Assembly (NCBI RefSeq): GCF_040954645.1 | Contig: NC_092806.1 | Span: forward strand, 30,653,644 to 30,717,643 | Source: Diabrotica undecimpunctata | Taxonomy: Eukaryota > Arthropoda > Insecta > Coleoptera > Chrysomelidae | Length of the DNA stretch: 64,000 nucleotides | Direction of reading: 5' to 3' | Part shown: one piece after another, positions 23,511-51,042 of the stretch | Layout: each line of letters begins with the position of its first letter | Position numbering within the stretch: the stretch's first letter is position 1 | Notes under the pieces: generated by a model | The model's database searches: none | Told to the model about the DNA's origin: nothing | Seen by the model: only the letters and a program-made list of their open reading frames with translations | Made by a program: the position numbers and the translations under genes

Positions 23511-25740
23511 GGCATCGCCAGCATGGGAAGCACCCACCTACCTGCTTCACATGGCTACGAAATCTACTTTTCTTGCCAACCAGTTTCTTCTCAGCTCATG
23601 TTCCAGATGTTTTAATCCGATATATGGATTTATATGCCTCCACGTTCAGATAAATATCTATAGTATCTGTAGTAAAAACTCTGAGATTTCTGTTGGAGTA
23701 CTTCGAAGGGTTCCTGAGATACTTAAGCACGCCAACCTTTGCACAATTTGAAGGGATTTTAAAAGACATCCAGAATTGACTGCATTAAACCAAACACCAT
23801 AGCCGTGGACAAGTGCAAATCTGACAATGGATTCCTACACCCATCGTGTTTGTAATGTGACTTACCAAGTTGGTAGTATGATAATTTTGTTAACATAATA
23901 ATTTCGTAACATGGGCTCACAAAAGTGTAGAAATTCATCTAACTGTTGTTGTTTTATCTGTATTATAACAAACTTTGTCAGGAAAGTGGATTTTATATCT
24001 TTGGACTAAAACTTGGTGATCAAGACAAAGTATGGGCACCTCATAAAGCGTATGGAGGAGTTTCGAAACTGAGTTAAAGGTAAAAATAAGAGTTTCCGCA
24101 TTGGGGTACCCATTGCATGGCGAGAACAAAGGAACCATAATCATGGCTGCTACTTCTACTCATGTGATGTCAAAGGATTCAACTCAAAATCAAAGCACTC
24201 AATTTCACACCCAAATTTTCCCTCAGCTATTCTTCCTCTTTCTCATGATGCAGAATCACCTACGTCAAAGCTCTCTGTTAGGAGATATACCGTACACAGA
24301 TGAAAATAAAATACAACCTGAGGACTTAAGCTCTGACTTTAAAGATGACACCAGACAAAAATGGTTTTTCCAGAAATATATAAATAATTTGTGAGAGACC
24401 TGGTGAGATATTATGTGTTCTTGAAAGAGACCTATGAGAACTTGGCAATGATTCTTCAATAACTCAAATATGAAGATCATGGTTGACAAATGTTGGTGAT
24501 TTAAAACTAATGTATATGGATATTAGACAACAAACTGTCCTTCGTTATTTCCAACCACTTCCGTCTCGTTGAGTTAATATTTTTGTATTGAGTAGTAATA
24601 AGTTATATGTATTCTTGATTTGTATGAAAGGGTAAATAGAATGCCCTTTTATCCTATAATTTTCTACAAGTATTTCGTTTATTTATTATGTAATCAAAAA
24701 TCGTTTTGAGCTTACTCGTTTTTTTTTTGTTACGTAGACTTGTGAATATCTAGGTGTTTACGAAAGGATTTGTTTAAGATCTTTTAGTTTCATAAAAGAA
24801 TTTTATTTAGTGTATATGTTGAGTAAATTATATCGCCTTTATAAAGACTATTATGTTTAAACTGCCGAGATGTCAAGAGTGGAAACCGATCCTAGTAACA
24901 TGGGAATTTCTCATTTTTTTTTTTTGTAAGAAAAATTCTTTCGACTCACCAAGATTCTACTTACTAAGTTAACCGCTATGTCCACCGCTCTGTACCCTGT
25001 CAAGGTACCAGGTGGGAATCATAAATAAAACAATTTTTAAATATTTTTAGGAAATATCTAGATATTTAAAGAATTATTGTATATACATTTTTAAGGACGT
25101 ATTTTTAGGTATTTTTCACGTAGATAAAAGTTTAAAACATATCTATTTTACACAAAACTAATTATAAATGATGCTATTTTCTATATAACTGATATGCTTC
25201 TTTAATTTACGAACATATTATCGGGGAATTCTAGTTAAAACATCGATATTCTTACAGATTAAATTAAAAAAACTTTTAATTAAAAACAAATGTTTACAAG
25301 TTATGGCTCTATTTCTTATAAGTTTTAAAATAATAAATGTTTAACTGTATGTTTAAAATCTTTACCTACGACTTTAAAAGTGTGCAATTATCTTTATTTT
25401 CTGAACTGATTCCTACGATTTACGGACGTCCGAGCATGAAATATATTATGCCCATTCAACATTTATTTTTATTTCTGGTCATACTTTACTTTTATGTTTT
25501 GTTTTTAGTGTCCTTTAATATAATTAAAGTTGTTAGCTTTTAAAGCATTGAACAAATCTTTTACGATAAGTTTCAAGATTATAATATTTTGAATAACCAG
25601 CTGGATGTTTGTAACGGCTGATTTAAACATGACAATTCTTCAAATTAAACTTCAGCTGGTATTCATGACAGCATACAGTATGGCGTTATATTATTATATC
25701 CTTGTTATTCGTCATTATTACTATAAAAATTAAGTTGATC
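23511..25740. other. Unassigned region
   Basis: Several open stretches (23260-23751 +, 23935-24144 -, 24101-24394 +, 24265-24489 -) show no domain that I can name and no splice pattern joining them. 24600-25740 is AT-rich and apparently non-coding. An unknown repeat is possible. Confidence 0.35.
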
Positions 25741-25744
25741 AAAA

Positions 25745-25930
25745 TTTCTGTAAAACTTAGTTGTTCAATATTTCTGCATTCATAGATATACTGTCTACTG
25801 AATCAAAGAGCGTTTCTTTAAATACCGCTTTAATCTAGACATTTAAAAGAACAGAGGACAGCACGCAACCTTAAAGGACTCCTCTTTGCATTTTAATATC
25901 TCGGTGCTCTGATTGAAACTCTTACCTTGC
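25745..25930 (-). pseudogene. LINE RT scrap
   Basis: Minus-strand frames around QRGV and CVLSSVLLNV resemble the RT block QRGVRQGCVLSPLLFN. Only some 50 codons with stops remain. Confidence 0.5.
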
Positions 25931-27058
25931 CAGTTGAATTACAGTATATGTAGATAAGTTATAATTTTTATATTACGACTGTCAATATTTTTGAATTTTA
26001 CTAAGTATCTTTTTAAAGTCTACAAAGCATCAGTACATATTTTATTCATTTTCACACATCTTTGGGTCAGAACATTTAAACCAGACAACGGTTTTCTTGT
26101 GGGCGTGGCATTTTTAAATCGAAATTGTGTGTCATTAACTCCATACTCAAAAGTTTTAATAATTCTAATGTATATGATTGTCAAGAATGTCAAGAGTGTG
26201 TGACTTATTATTGCTATTGTTCTCCCAAACCTTGCACAACTCCCAAAAAAAGTTTATGGCCCCCTCCGAAAATCGGTCCTGGATCCGCCCTTGCGACAGT
26301 ATTGCTGTGTTGTTTTATATTTGAGTTTCGGTGAATCCTCAATTCTTCTGTAGTATTTGCACTGCACGTCATGTACAATTATTTTTACATCACAAGTTTT
26401 GTGATGTACACATTTGTGATACATTTTGTATCACAAGGGTGATACAATTTTTTGACCATAAGTTTGATGGGTCTGTGTTGCTTAGTTTCGTAGCTATGAA
26501 ACGAATATACTTTCTTATGAATCCGAATAATTATAACTTCACAGCTGTTTGGTAGTTTGTTGTTACTTTTTTAAGGCTATTAGCGAGATGCTTTTTATTT
26601 TTTGTAAATTACTTAATATTACATTTAAATTTAATTTCCACCAATACTAGATAGCGATCTCTTCCTATTAGACCAAAAAAAAGTTTTAAAACATAATCCT
26701 ATGTACTATTTAAAATATAATGTTTTAAATATGTAAATTAAAAACTTTTTTGTAATTTTTATTTATTAATAATTAGTACATAATATGTCACTAAATTTAT
26801 TAAGCCATGAATACCCCGGTAATCAGAAAGCCTTATTCAAATTGTGATACAAATACTCTTTTTATGTTTCATAACATAGATAAGTGTAGGTCATAAAATA
26901 GATGTAATTTAAGAAAATCATTTGTAAACTACGTATATAATTACATTGTAGAATTAGAGTGTAAAATCTGTTATTATAGAGAATATAATAATATTAAAAA
27001 TAAACAACGTGGTCATATTTTAAAAAGGTGTTTTATTTATTGGACAATTAAATTACCT
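25931..27058. other. Non-coding; paired hairpins at 26387-26436
   Basis: AT-rich. Two perfect 9-bp hairpins lie next to each other: 26387-26407 (ACATCACAA, loop GTT) and 26414-26436 (TTGTGATAC, loop ATTTT). No gene is supported. Confidence 0.55.
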
Positions 27059-27059
27059 C

Positions 27060-27901
27060 TATCGCTGCTGAATGCTAAAAAATTTGTCGTGCCAAAAGTG
27101 CGCAAGAAATTATCGCTTGCGAATAAATCTGTTTAACAGTAGGGACAACCTAAAACATAGCACCAGACATAATGACATATAACACATAGTGCACCAATAT
27201 CGTATCTACTTCCTTTTTCCTCAAGGCTGCAAACAACTCTTCTCTTAGAAGGTTTACACTTAAAGGTTGAAGATGATACAACATCGAAAAATGGTCAGAA
27301 AATAACCTCACGGGATTATCTCCTTTCTATCTTCCTGGAAATAACATTTATTTCGAAATCAAATATATTTAACTTCATCCTAAAATTTACCTCCATACTT
27401 AAACGCTATTATTAGGTACAACTTGTCTAAAAGTTCCAGTTAAACGTGCACATTCAAAACACATAAATCAAAAGCATGAAAAAACAGTTTTCGATACCAT
27501 TTTGTTGTTATCCATACTATCTCCATAGAATTTATCAGTAGCATATCAGTTTTATCCACTTTCCTCAAGTTCTTATTCACTTTTTTAGTTTTTCCGTAAA
27601 AAGCCTCATGTCTATGCGGTATTTCCAGCCTATCTTTTAAACAACAGAAAGAAGAGTCTCTAAGTAAAGATTTTCAAAAGGCACAAAATTTGCTTTAAAG
27701 GTTTTTCCTAGAAAATCTAGAACCGGTCCGAAATTTATAGAGCTTATCATTCCTGTCAAGTATCTCATTGCCTGAGAAATACAAAACATATAGAATGGCT
27801 AAAAATTTATCACGTGGCATAATTTGTAGTATCATTAGTGTGTGTAATAAGGGGTCTTTAGACCAAAATTCAGAATATGTCAACTTCTTATTTGTAGTCA
27901 T
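27060..27901 (-). pseudogene. piggyBac-like transposase fragment
   Basis: Minus-strand ORF 27695-27901 reads YSEFWSKDPLLHTLMILQIM, PRDKFLAILYVLYF, DRNDKLYKFR, the N-terminal part of the DDE_Tnp_1_7 domain. Lower coordinates, in broken frames, give DKTDMLLINSMEIVWITTKW and KLFFHAFDLCVLNV near 27440-27560, the C-terminal core with the VDxxD-type catalytic region. The central part between the two is deleted. TTAA ends were not resolved. Confidence 0.8.
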
Positions 27902-27929
27902 AAGTCAACTTACGGCTATAAAGCAAAAA

Positions 27930-28318
27930 AAAGTAATTTTGAGTAAGACACAGCAGGAGGCGCGGGTGAACACTAAGCCAATTAAAAGAAGCACGAAAGG
28001 TAATAATTACACAACTGAGATAAGAATTATGGTTGCCGAAAAAAGGCGGCAAAGAAGAAAATGGCAGCAATGCAGAACAACTGTGAATAAAACCAGGTTA
28101 GGTTAAATCAAATAACTCGAAATATAAGCAGAAAAATTAAAAAAATAAACACGAATCAAGAAACTAATTCTTAAGGGGGCTTACCAATGAAAAATATAGT
28201 GATTACTGAGATTGAAAGATAGATGAAAATCTTAGAGAGACAATGCAATTAGTAACACCTAAAGAAATTAAAACTTCAATATTAACAAATCATATTAATC
28301 CAAAAAAGGCACCGGGGG
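27930..28318 (+). pseudogene. Jockey-like LINE fragment, RT N-terminal side
   Basis: Plus strand: VAEKRRQRRKWQQCR then TRLG, the basic linker between endonuclease and RT, and near 28256-28318 TPKEIKTSILTNHINPKKAP, the start of the RT. A stop-rich gap lies between. The fragment ends abruptly where the opposite-strand LINE begins. Confidence 0.65.
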
Positions 28319-28321
28319 GTG

Positions 28322-28880
28322 ATCCTATCATCTTCTTATTGCGCCTTCTTGTTTCGAAGGTTGGCGATCCAAATGGCAATTGTAGTTTTGGAAACTGCTG
28401 CACAAAAGATTTCTGATGAGTGGTCAAACCATTTCCTCAGGTCATTCAGCCACGAGTTCTGTCGTCTTCCAACTAATCTTTTGCCCTACACTACACTTTA
28501 CTTTCCAATATGATTTGGAGTAATTCTTATATTTCACCTCTCAACACATGACCCAAGTATTGAATTTTTCTCTCTTTGATTATGCTGAGTAATTCTTTTT
28601 GATTACTTATGTGCCTAAGTAGGTACCCCACCGTTCTTGTTCGTCAATTCCAGTTGTTCTCAGAATTTCGATCATCTTTTGATGGTTAACGTAGGCAAAT
28701 TCTTTTCAATAATCAATAAAACATGCATATACATCTACATTCATGTTTCTGCATCAATGTGCTAACACGTTTAAGGCAAAAAGAGCTTCTCGTGTTCCCA
28801 ATCCTTTTCGAAATCCGAATTGAGTGTCACTCATCTGAAACTCACACTTCTTGTAACAGAAGATGTGATCTTAAACAGAA
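28322..28880 (-). pseudogene. RTE-like LINE RT, 3' part
   Basis: Minus strand in several frames: DTQFGFRKGLGTREALFALN near 28800, VDVYACFIDY near 28740, YLGHVLRGEI near 28545, GRRQNSWLNDLRKWFD near 28450, then AAVSKTTIAIWIANLRNKK and a stop near 28340. The tail is related to the scrap inside the hAT at 18378-18490. The catalytic ADD region is missing. Confidence 0.75.
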
Positions 28881-28899
28881 GAAATCTTGAATAAATTGC

Positions 28900-29255
28900 C
28901 CAGAAAAGCAATAGCTATATAGAATACAGAATATAGAATAAAATTAAAAAAGTTAATGTATTAGAGTAAATTCAGATATGAAATTAATTGATGCAAAATA
29001 GGACGGAAAGGTGGACATGCTGAGTAGGAGGATGAGTCATGGCAGAAGAGGGATCGAGTATACGAAATTAATTTCGCAATGTTTCAAATGTTTTAATGAA
29101 AAATATTTTTCAAACTATATTTTATTGATGGGAAAATTACAAAACAGTACAATTGACAGTTAGATAAAATGCCACTGTAATAAACAATTTTGTATTTAAA
29201 TAAATAATACACTATCACAAAAAATCAACGAATAGGTATAAGTAGCAATATCACT
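28900..29255 (-). other. 3' UTR and downstream flank of the protease gene
   Basis: An AATAAA overlaps the stop codon of the protease on the minus strand (29253-29260 region), and a second AATAAA lies about 130 nt downstream near 29125. The rest is AT-rich. Confidence 0.5.
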
Positions 29256-44529
<15,274 letters not shown>

Positions 44530-44563
44530 ATTAACTTTAAAACTGTAACTTCAAACATAAGGT

Positions 44564-44590
44564 TGACTAAAGTTTTAACATACTTATATA
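44564..44590 (-). promoter_or_regulatory. Putative core promoter of the protease
   Basis: TATATAAG on the minus strand at 44590-44583, and a TCA initiator-like site with A at 44564, 26 nt downstream. This gives a 5' UTR of about 35 nt before the ATG at 44529. Confidence 0.6.
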
Positions 44591-45214
<624 letters not shown>

Positions 45215-46290
45215 TTAAAACGTTCTACGTCTTCCGATACCCAGTTGCCACTCCTCCCGATTCATCCATATCCATAAGTCTTCTTCTATGTCTCTGTCTT
45301 TCATTGCTCTATTGATGCCCTCTCTCTAACTAAGGCGGGGTCTTCCTCTTTTTTTTTCTACCTTGAGGGGTTCACATTAAGACTTGTTTTGGGAGACGTT
45401 CTTCAGACATTTTCTGTACATGACCGATACCAATATCGTCTACTATTGTATGTTTTACTTTCATAATTTCTCTTACTCTGTTGTTCGTTACTCTTTCCAG
45501 TCTAGATTTTCCAGCTGAAGGTCTCCAGAAGTCCATTTCCGTTGCCTCAAGTTTTCTCTTGTATCTTTCCTTTATTTGCCATACTTCACTACTGTAGGTA
45601 ATTATACTTTTAATGATTGTGTTATATATCTTGTGCTTATTATTATTAGAGATTGATTGATCCCAAAGGATACTATTGAGAAGGGAAATTGCTTTCCTTG
45701 CTTGGTTGTTTTTCTCCTCAATTGTGTCATCTACATTGCCTTCTTTTGTGATGATCATACCTAAATATTTATGTGTTGCAATGTTTGATAACTTCTCCAT
45801 CTTCCAATATGAGGTTCTATTGTTTCCCGCCGATACACATATACTCGGTTTTTTGGATATTGATTTCAAGTCCCCATTTTTTATACTTTTCGATTAATTT
45901 TCGAGTCATATACTCAATATCTTCATAATCTTGTGCTATCACTAGTTGATCATCTGCAAATGACAAAGTGTATATGCTATTGTTGTTAATCGACATTCCC
46001 ATATTTCTACATTTGCGCTTTCACAGTTTTAGAGCTTGTTCTAGATAAATTTTAAATAATGTCGGGGAGACAGCAGCTCTGCTTACGGCTTTTATTCATT
46101 TGGAATTCACTTGACAGATTATTTCCAACCTTTACCTTTGAGTTAGCATTAGCATACAGTTCCTTCGTCAGATTTATTAAATTCATGCTTATGTTTGTTT
46201 TCTCTAACGCTTCCCATAATTTATAATGTGGTACGGTATCATAAGCCTTTCGTAAGTCTACATACAATAAATGTACTTCTTGATTAACGG
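45215..46290 (-). pseudogene. RTE-like LINE RT, 3' half
   Basis: Minus strand from 46290: MYVDLRKAYDTVPHYKLWEA, then a frame break, YTLSFADDQLVIAQDYEDIE (catalytic ADD intact), INIQKTEYM, HKYLGMIITKEGNVDD, TYSSEVWQIKERYKRKLEAT, DFWRPSAGKSRLERV, and REGINRAMKDRDIEEDL near 45300. 5'-truncated. The three main frames are long, so this copy is fairly recent. Confidence 0.85.
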
Positions 46291-46439
46291 CTCTTTTCTT
46301 TTCAATAATCTATTATATTTATATCTATATTTCTCAAATATTATTGTCAGATTCCAATGTGGAAGAGACTTTTTTTCTTGATCCCGTTCTTGTATCATTG
46401 GTGCCTGGCTACTGTCATTGGTCCTCGATTGTGATAAAG

Positions 46440-47155
46440 TTTCTTCGTCATTTACGTTATCTCGCCTGGAAAGTTCAAATATAGCAAATGCTTGTTCCGT
46501 GGAGTCAAACGGATAGAGTGGCACGAAACCCAATTGAAACAGCCCTTGGCCAGACTTTAGAAAATATTTTTCCGAAAATTCTGTTACCCGTCGCCAGTTT
46601 TGGTCGTGGTTACAACAAAACCTCTTGGTCCCAATATTCTTCAAAAGGCGCAAGTACAGATTTGTTCACGGGCTGTAGCTCGTGGGAGTGTTGCTAGGAT
46701 TACAAAAAAGTGTTATTCCATGTAAGTCAGCTGCATATACGCAATACTTGCGTCTAAGTGTGACTTAGCTCCATCGAAAATAAGTAAAACGAGTCCTTGC
46801 GGTTTGAACTTTGCAAAGGGTGTACCTACCCATGTTATAAAGGTTGATGCTGTCATTGGTCCTTTCTCTGTCATTTCAATGATAGAACCAGCTGGAAGAT
46901 TATCTTGTCATTCGGGCTGCATTATTTTTCTGTTGAAGAGAATCAATGTAGGTATGATTTGGCCCAGGGCGTTTCCACATGAAACTATCATAACATTTTC
47001 ACCATGTTCAGGAGCAAACAGATGTACCCTTTTTGATCCTTTTTTAGCAGACTGATTGTTATTTATGAAGAGAAAGTCGAGATCATTTCTCATCCATATT
47101 GAAGATCAAATGTGGTTTATCAAAAATGTCCAATTTAGATAGCATTTTTTTAATT
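46440..47155 (-). pseudogene. pogo-like transposase (DDE_1)
   Basis: Minus strand: HLIFNMDEK (first catalytic Asp) then a stop, QSAKKGSKRVHLFAPEHGEN, VSCGNALGQIIPTLILFNRK, then in a new frame GLVLLIFDGAKSHLD (second catalytic Asp) and ITLFCNPSNTPT, the third-block region. This order is that of pogo/Tigger transposases. The N-terminal CENP-B-like DNA-binding part is not seen. Confidence 0.8.
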
Positions 47156-47199
47156 AGTTAAAATAGTCGTTTACTATAAACTTATTAAGTTTGGCTGCT

Positions 47200-48320
47200 C
47201 TTCAAAGGTTCATGCTCAGGTTTTTAACACAATTATCCATCACTTTTACATCGAAACTTACCAGTAAATTCATGAATACCTGAAAATAATAATTTGATGT
47301 GCGCCTAGCGTGTCTGGACAAGCAACTGACACCAACATGCAACATAGCGTAATCACACTTTAAACTCGATTTGTTCCTGTGGTATCTCACATGTGCCCAT
47401 TGATTATTGAGATTCTCGTTGATCTTGTTATGCTCCTGTGTTTCTTTAGAATTTGCTTCTATTATGATATATTCCCGTGTTATGTCTTTCATATTCATTT
47501 GTATTTCTGTAATTGTTGTTCTTATATTCTTTCCTTCTGTCGAAACTTTTTTTTGTCCGTACGTTATATTTCTTCTTCTACCTTTACAAACTTTGTTCAT
47601 ATGGTATATTCTTGAAGTTTCTATTCGGGCAAGTGATTTTTCATCCTTAGCAATAGCAATTACTTCTGTTAAAGTGGTAACATTTCTTACTATTAATATT
47701 GTTCTAATCTTATCATATTTTGTGTCATTTTTAAATACACTTATTGCGTTTTTTCATTTACTTTGGCTAATATGTGTTCCGCTTCTGTCTACATCTGTTT
47801 GTGCAATTGTTAGTTTTGCCATTAGCTCCTGTAAACTCATTTAGAATATTTCTATTGACCTATTTGCTTGTTTCGCTGAGTGGATCTAGGCTGATAATAC
47901 AGGGATCGATTGTTTTATCGAGAACTTATCCTTAATATCGTTTATTAGCTCCATATTTTTATAGCATAAATATTTTTAAGTCTTAATTGTCTGCTTGCGT
48001 TTGTTTAATATTCAAGACGTATTTTCTCTTCTAAAAATTCATCGTATATTTCAGTTGCATCTAGGAACGCTTTGGACAAATCTTCGGTAGTCCCTATGTG
48101 TTGAATAAGGTTCCCTACTGTTTTCAAAACAAATTTCTCTTCTAGTGTCGTTATGTTCCACCTTAGGGTGTCGTTTCTTTGACAGAAGTAAAAAACTGGC
48201 TATAATCCTCTACATGCTAAGTACGTTTTTCAACAGGAACTTCCACACTGCCATTATCGGTTGAGTCATTTCCATCCCCAGTAAGTCTTTTTATTTGCAA
48301 TTCTTCGGTGAAGGTAGTTA
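47200..48320 (-). pseudogene. Gag-like region of an LTR retrotransposon
   Basis: Minus strand, several frames: LQIKRLTGDGNDSTDNG, VLKTVGNLIQHIGTTEDLSK, LQELMAKLTIAQTDVDR, TKYDKIRTILIVRNVTTLTE. The helical, charged make-up and order resemble Gypsy gag, but no zinc knuckle is intact. Assignment rests on general resemblance only. Confidence 0.45.
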
Positions 48321-48579
48321 AATTCTCTTGGGCAAACTTAGGGTAGGTAGTTAATTCCTATGGGGTGTTAATAGTAATTTGACTTTAAAACTTCCTTAAT
48401 TAAAATAAGGGCTACAAACCAAAAGAACCATTTTATGACCCTTTTTCATTGCGCGGCAAGCGTCACGTGCACAAAGTCTTGGTTATCCAATAATTAGTTT
48501 ATTCGTGGAAATTGTGCAAACATAATAAAAATTGTTCCCACGACATAGTCGGTTCTCTTTAAAAGGTTTCTTTTTTCCT

Positions 48580-48760
48580 TCTTATTCATGTAATGATAAT
48601 TTTAAAGTTTCGTAATTTATTGTAGCTAAATAGTTCGATAAAAAGTCCGATCCGACTAATCCGTCTACAGTCTACAGTATTTGTAAAACTTTTGATAGTA
48701 ACTTCATGTAATTTAATTTTTTCCGGATCATGTTTACACACACAAGTTTACACCATAACG
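48580..48760 (-). pseudogene. Retroelement protease scrap
   Basis: Minus strand DGLVGSDFLSNYLATINYET resembles the DGIIGxDFL segment of Gypsy-type aspartic proteases. It precedes the gag-like part on this strand, so the two may come from different or rearranged copies. Confidence 0.55.
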
Positions 48761-48869
48761 TTCCGAATGTAAGGTACTTCCTGCATTTTCATTTAATTTG
48801 ATTTGTTCATTTATGTCTTCGGTTTAAATTTCCGTAAATTTAGAGAGTAGATTGCTTTGCTGTTTTAAG

Positions 48870-49960
48870 AATTCCAGTGTTTAGAACAATCATTGCCATA
48901 ACTTCAAAATGTTTTAACAATTCATCCACCCATTTTTTTTTTTCATTATGTTTTCACATTCTATATCTGACCAATTTTTTCTTCTTTTTATTTCATTCTA
49001 TCTTAGAACTTCTTCTGCCTATCTTCCAAATGCTTTCTTTTAAGTTTTTTATCATAATTTTAAATCATCAAAAACTTAATATTTTTGTACTTATGCTGCA
49101 CAATGAAACAACAATTTTTTTGTTATTGCTGTAGATGTTCAACATTCAAAAATCAAGTAAAAATACTAATTTATTCAAATAGAAAGTTGAGAAAGCTTCA
49201 AACCTTGTGTAGAAAACCTGCGAAGGAACTGAAGAAGTGTATATATTTCTTGATATTCCTATTAAATTTGGATCCTCTTTTTGTTTATCACAGTCAATGA
49301 CGAATGGATATTGAGTGTCCAATAGCCTCTCCGTGCCAAAAAAAAACATAATATTTGACACATTTTATTAGGAAAAAATTTAAAACATTTTTTAATAATG
49401 AATTTACAAATACATAAACAAATCTCTTACATAATCTGATAAATAAAACAATACTTTATATGCCATCCAATGTAAAAAACTTTTATTTTAATTAAAGAAA
49501 GATAATAATATAGTCAGGATATATTTATTAAAACATTATCTCTTATAACCTATAAGCATTATGCTGTGTACTTGTACTAACTCTATTCTGCATCGTGGTA
49601 TTGGACCCTAAAAGGAAAAATATTTTGAATATGGAACGATTCTGAGTAAAAATGTCTTGTTATGGGTCAAAATTAATATCACCGCGTTAATTGTCAGCTT
49701 TACCAAATTTAGTGGTAACAATATTAAGTACTCTGGATTTTTTTATTTAGAAGTTTATATAAAAACAATATATAGAAATTAACGAAGTGATTTTCACGCA
49801 ATGACTTCAAAGAAGCCTTTGAAATGGGATCACTGTCATACAAGTGCTGAGATTGTTTTTAGTATTAATATTCTTTCATTTGTGAACATGTGTTACCATT
49901 ACCACATTTACAGTTATAATTCGGAAGCCAAACAGAAGTCAATAATTTGGTTCTTTTAAA
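48870..49960. other. Unassigned region
   Basis: One 71-codon open frame (49146-49361, -) without a recognised domain; otherwise AT- and T-rich non-coding DNA. Confidence 0.4.
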
Positions 49961-49964
49961 ATTC

Positions 49965-50260
49965 TTCTTCTAAAGGTGCATGTCTTCTTATGATGTTGGC
50001 GAGCACATTGACCCATCATATTCTATTCACTGTGCTCGAGGTAGATCACTTGGTAGACCAGTCCATTTCCTAAGATCGGCCAGCCAGGATATACTTCTGC
50101 GTCCAGGACGCAGTAATTTTCTATTCTTTACGGTGTTAATAATTTCTTTGTCTTTTCTTAGTCTCTCGAGAATAGTTGCGTTAGTTTTATGGTGTATATA
50201 TGATAGATACCCTTAATATATTTCAGTAACCCCACATTTCCGATGCCTTTAACTGTTTTA
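49965..50260 (-). pseudogene. LINE tail scrap
   Basis: Minus strand: KDKEIINTVKNRKL, RPGRRSISWLADLRKWTGLP, then RWVNVLANI-like end, the final part of an endonuclease-RT LINE. A block between NRKL and RPGRR is deleted. Confidence 0.7.
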
Positions 50261-50264
50261 TGGC

Positions 50265-50560
50265 ATCTTCTAAGATGTAACATGGAGTGCAGAAATAAGC
50301 GAAAGAATTCAAACGGGAGACGGGGTATATTGGAAATATCACCTACTACTAAAAGATGAAAACCCGAGCAAAAAAAAACAAAGACAAAAATATAAAGAGC
50401 AGCAATTAGACCGGTGATAGCATAAGGAGCGGAAGTAATGTGTCTAACGAAAAAAAAATGAAGAAAAACTAACAATTGAAAACAATTACGAGAAGAATAC
50501 ACGGACCAATAAAGACAGAACAAGGAAAATGTAGAAGACTGATGAACCATTAAATAAAAG
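50265..50560 (+). pseudogene. LINE RT tail scrap
   Basis: Plus-strand frames give AEISERIQTGDGVYWK then YGAEVMCLTKKK, resembling the part of the LINE around the YGxExW motif. Heavily broken. Confidence 0.5.
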
Positions 50561-50569
50561 GGGGGGTCA

Positions 50570-51025
50570 AGGAAGGAGCCTCAACGAGATCAACAGTGCT
50601 AAATCAACTACAAAGTAAATTGACGGCGTCCCCTAGAAACGTCCACTAGTAGACGACTAATCCTTCCAACACCGGACCAAACCAAATCAGATGGCAAACA
50701 TCAAGCCACAACGGTTCTTCTCAGAGCCAACACTGACAGTAGCAAGCATAAATATCGATGGCATCACTACGGCCACACAAGACATCGTATCAGAATTCTG
50801 CAAGAACACGAAATGTGAGGTATTGTGCATCCAGGAAACCCACAGGGACCTAACTGCAGCGAGACCGAAAGTCTCTGGTATGAAACTGATTGCGGAGATA
50901 CCACACAATAAGCATGGGAGCGCGGTATTTGTGAGAACTCAAACCATAGTCTCATCTGTGGGAACAACAAATGTACACGGTATAGAGATAATAACCACCG
51001 AGATCGGAAAATGCACAACAACCTC
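50570..51025 (+). pseudogene. I/Jockey-like LINE endonuclease N-terminus
   Basis: ORF from 50691: TLTVASINIDGITTATQDIV, CEVLCIQETHRDLTAARP (AP-endonuclease motif QETH), then GSAVFVRTQTIVSSV and an intact frame to about 51020. There it meets the 3' tail of the opposite-strand LINE, so the rest of the endonuclease and the RT are missing. Confidence 0.85.
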
Positions 51026-51042
51026 GGCATCTATCTATCTAA

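Noticed and set aside
28408..28440. CTGATGAG as a hammerhead core
   Set aside because: No GAAA partner; the bases are explained by the minus-strand LINE ORF.
47379..47844. Hydrophobic plus-strand ORFs as membrane proteins
   Set aside because: They are antisense to the gag-like frames; hydrophobicity comes from T-rich sequence.
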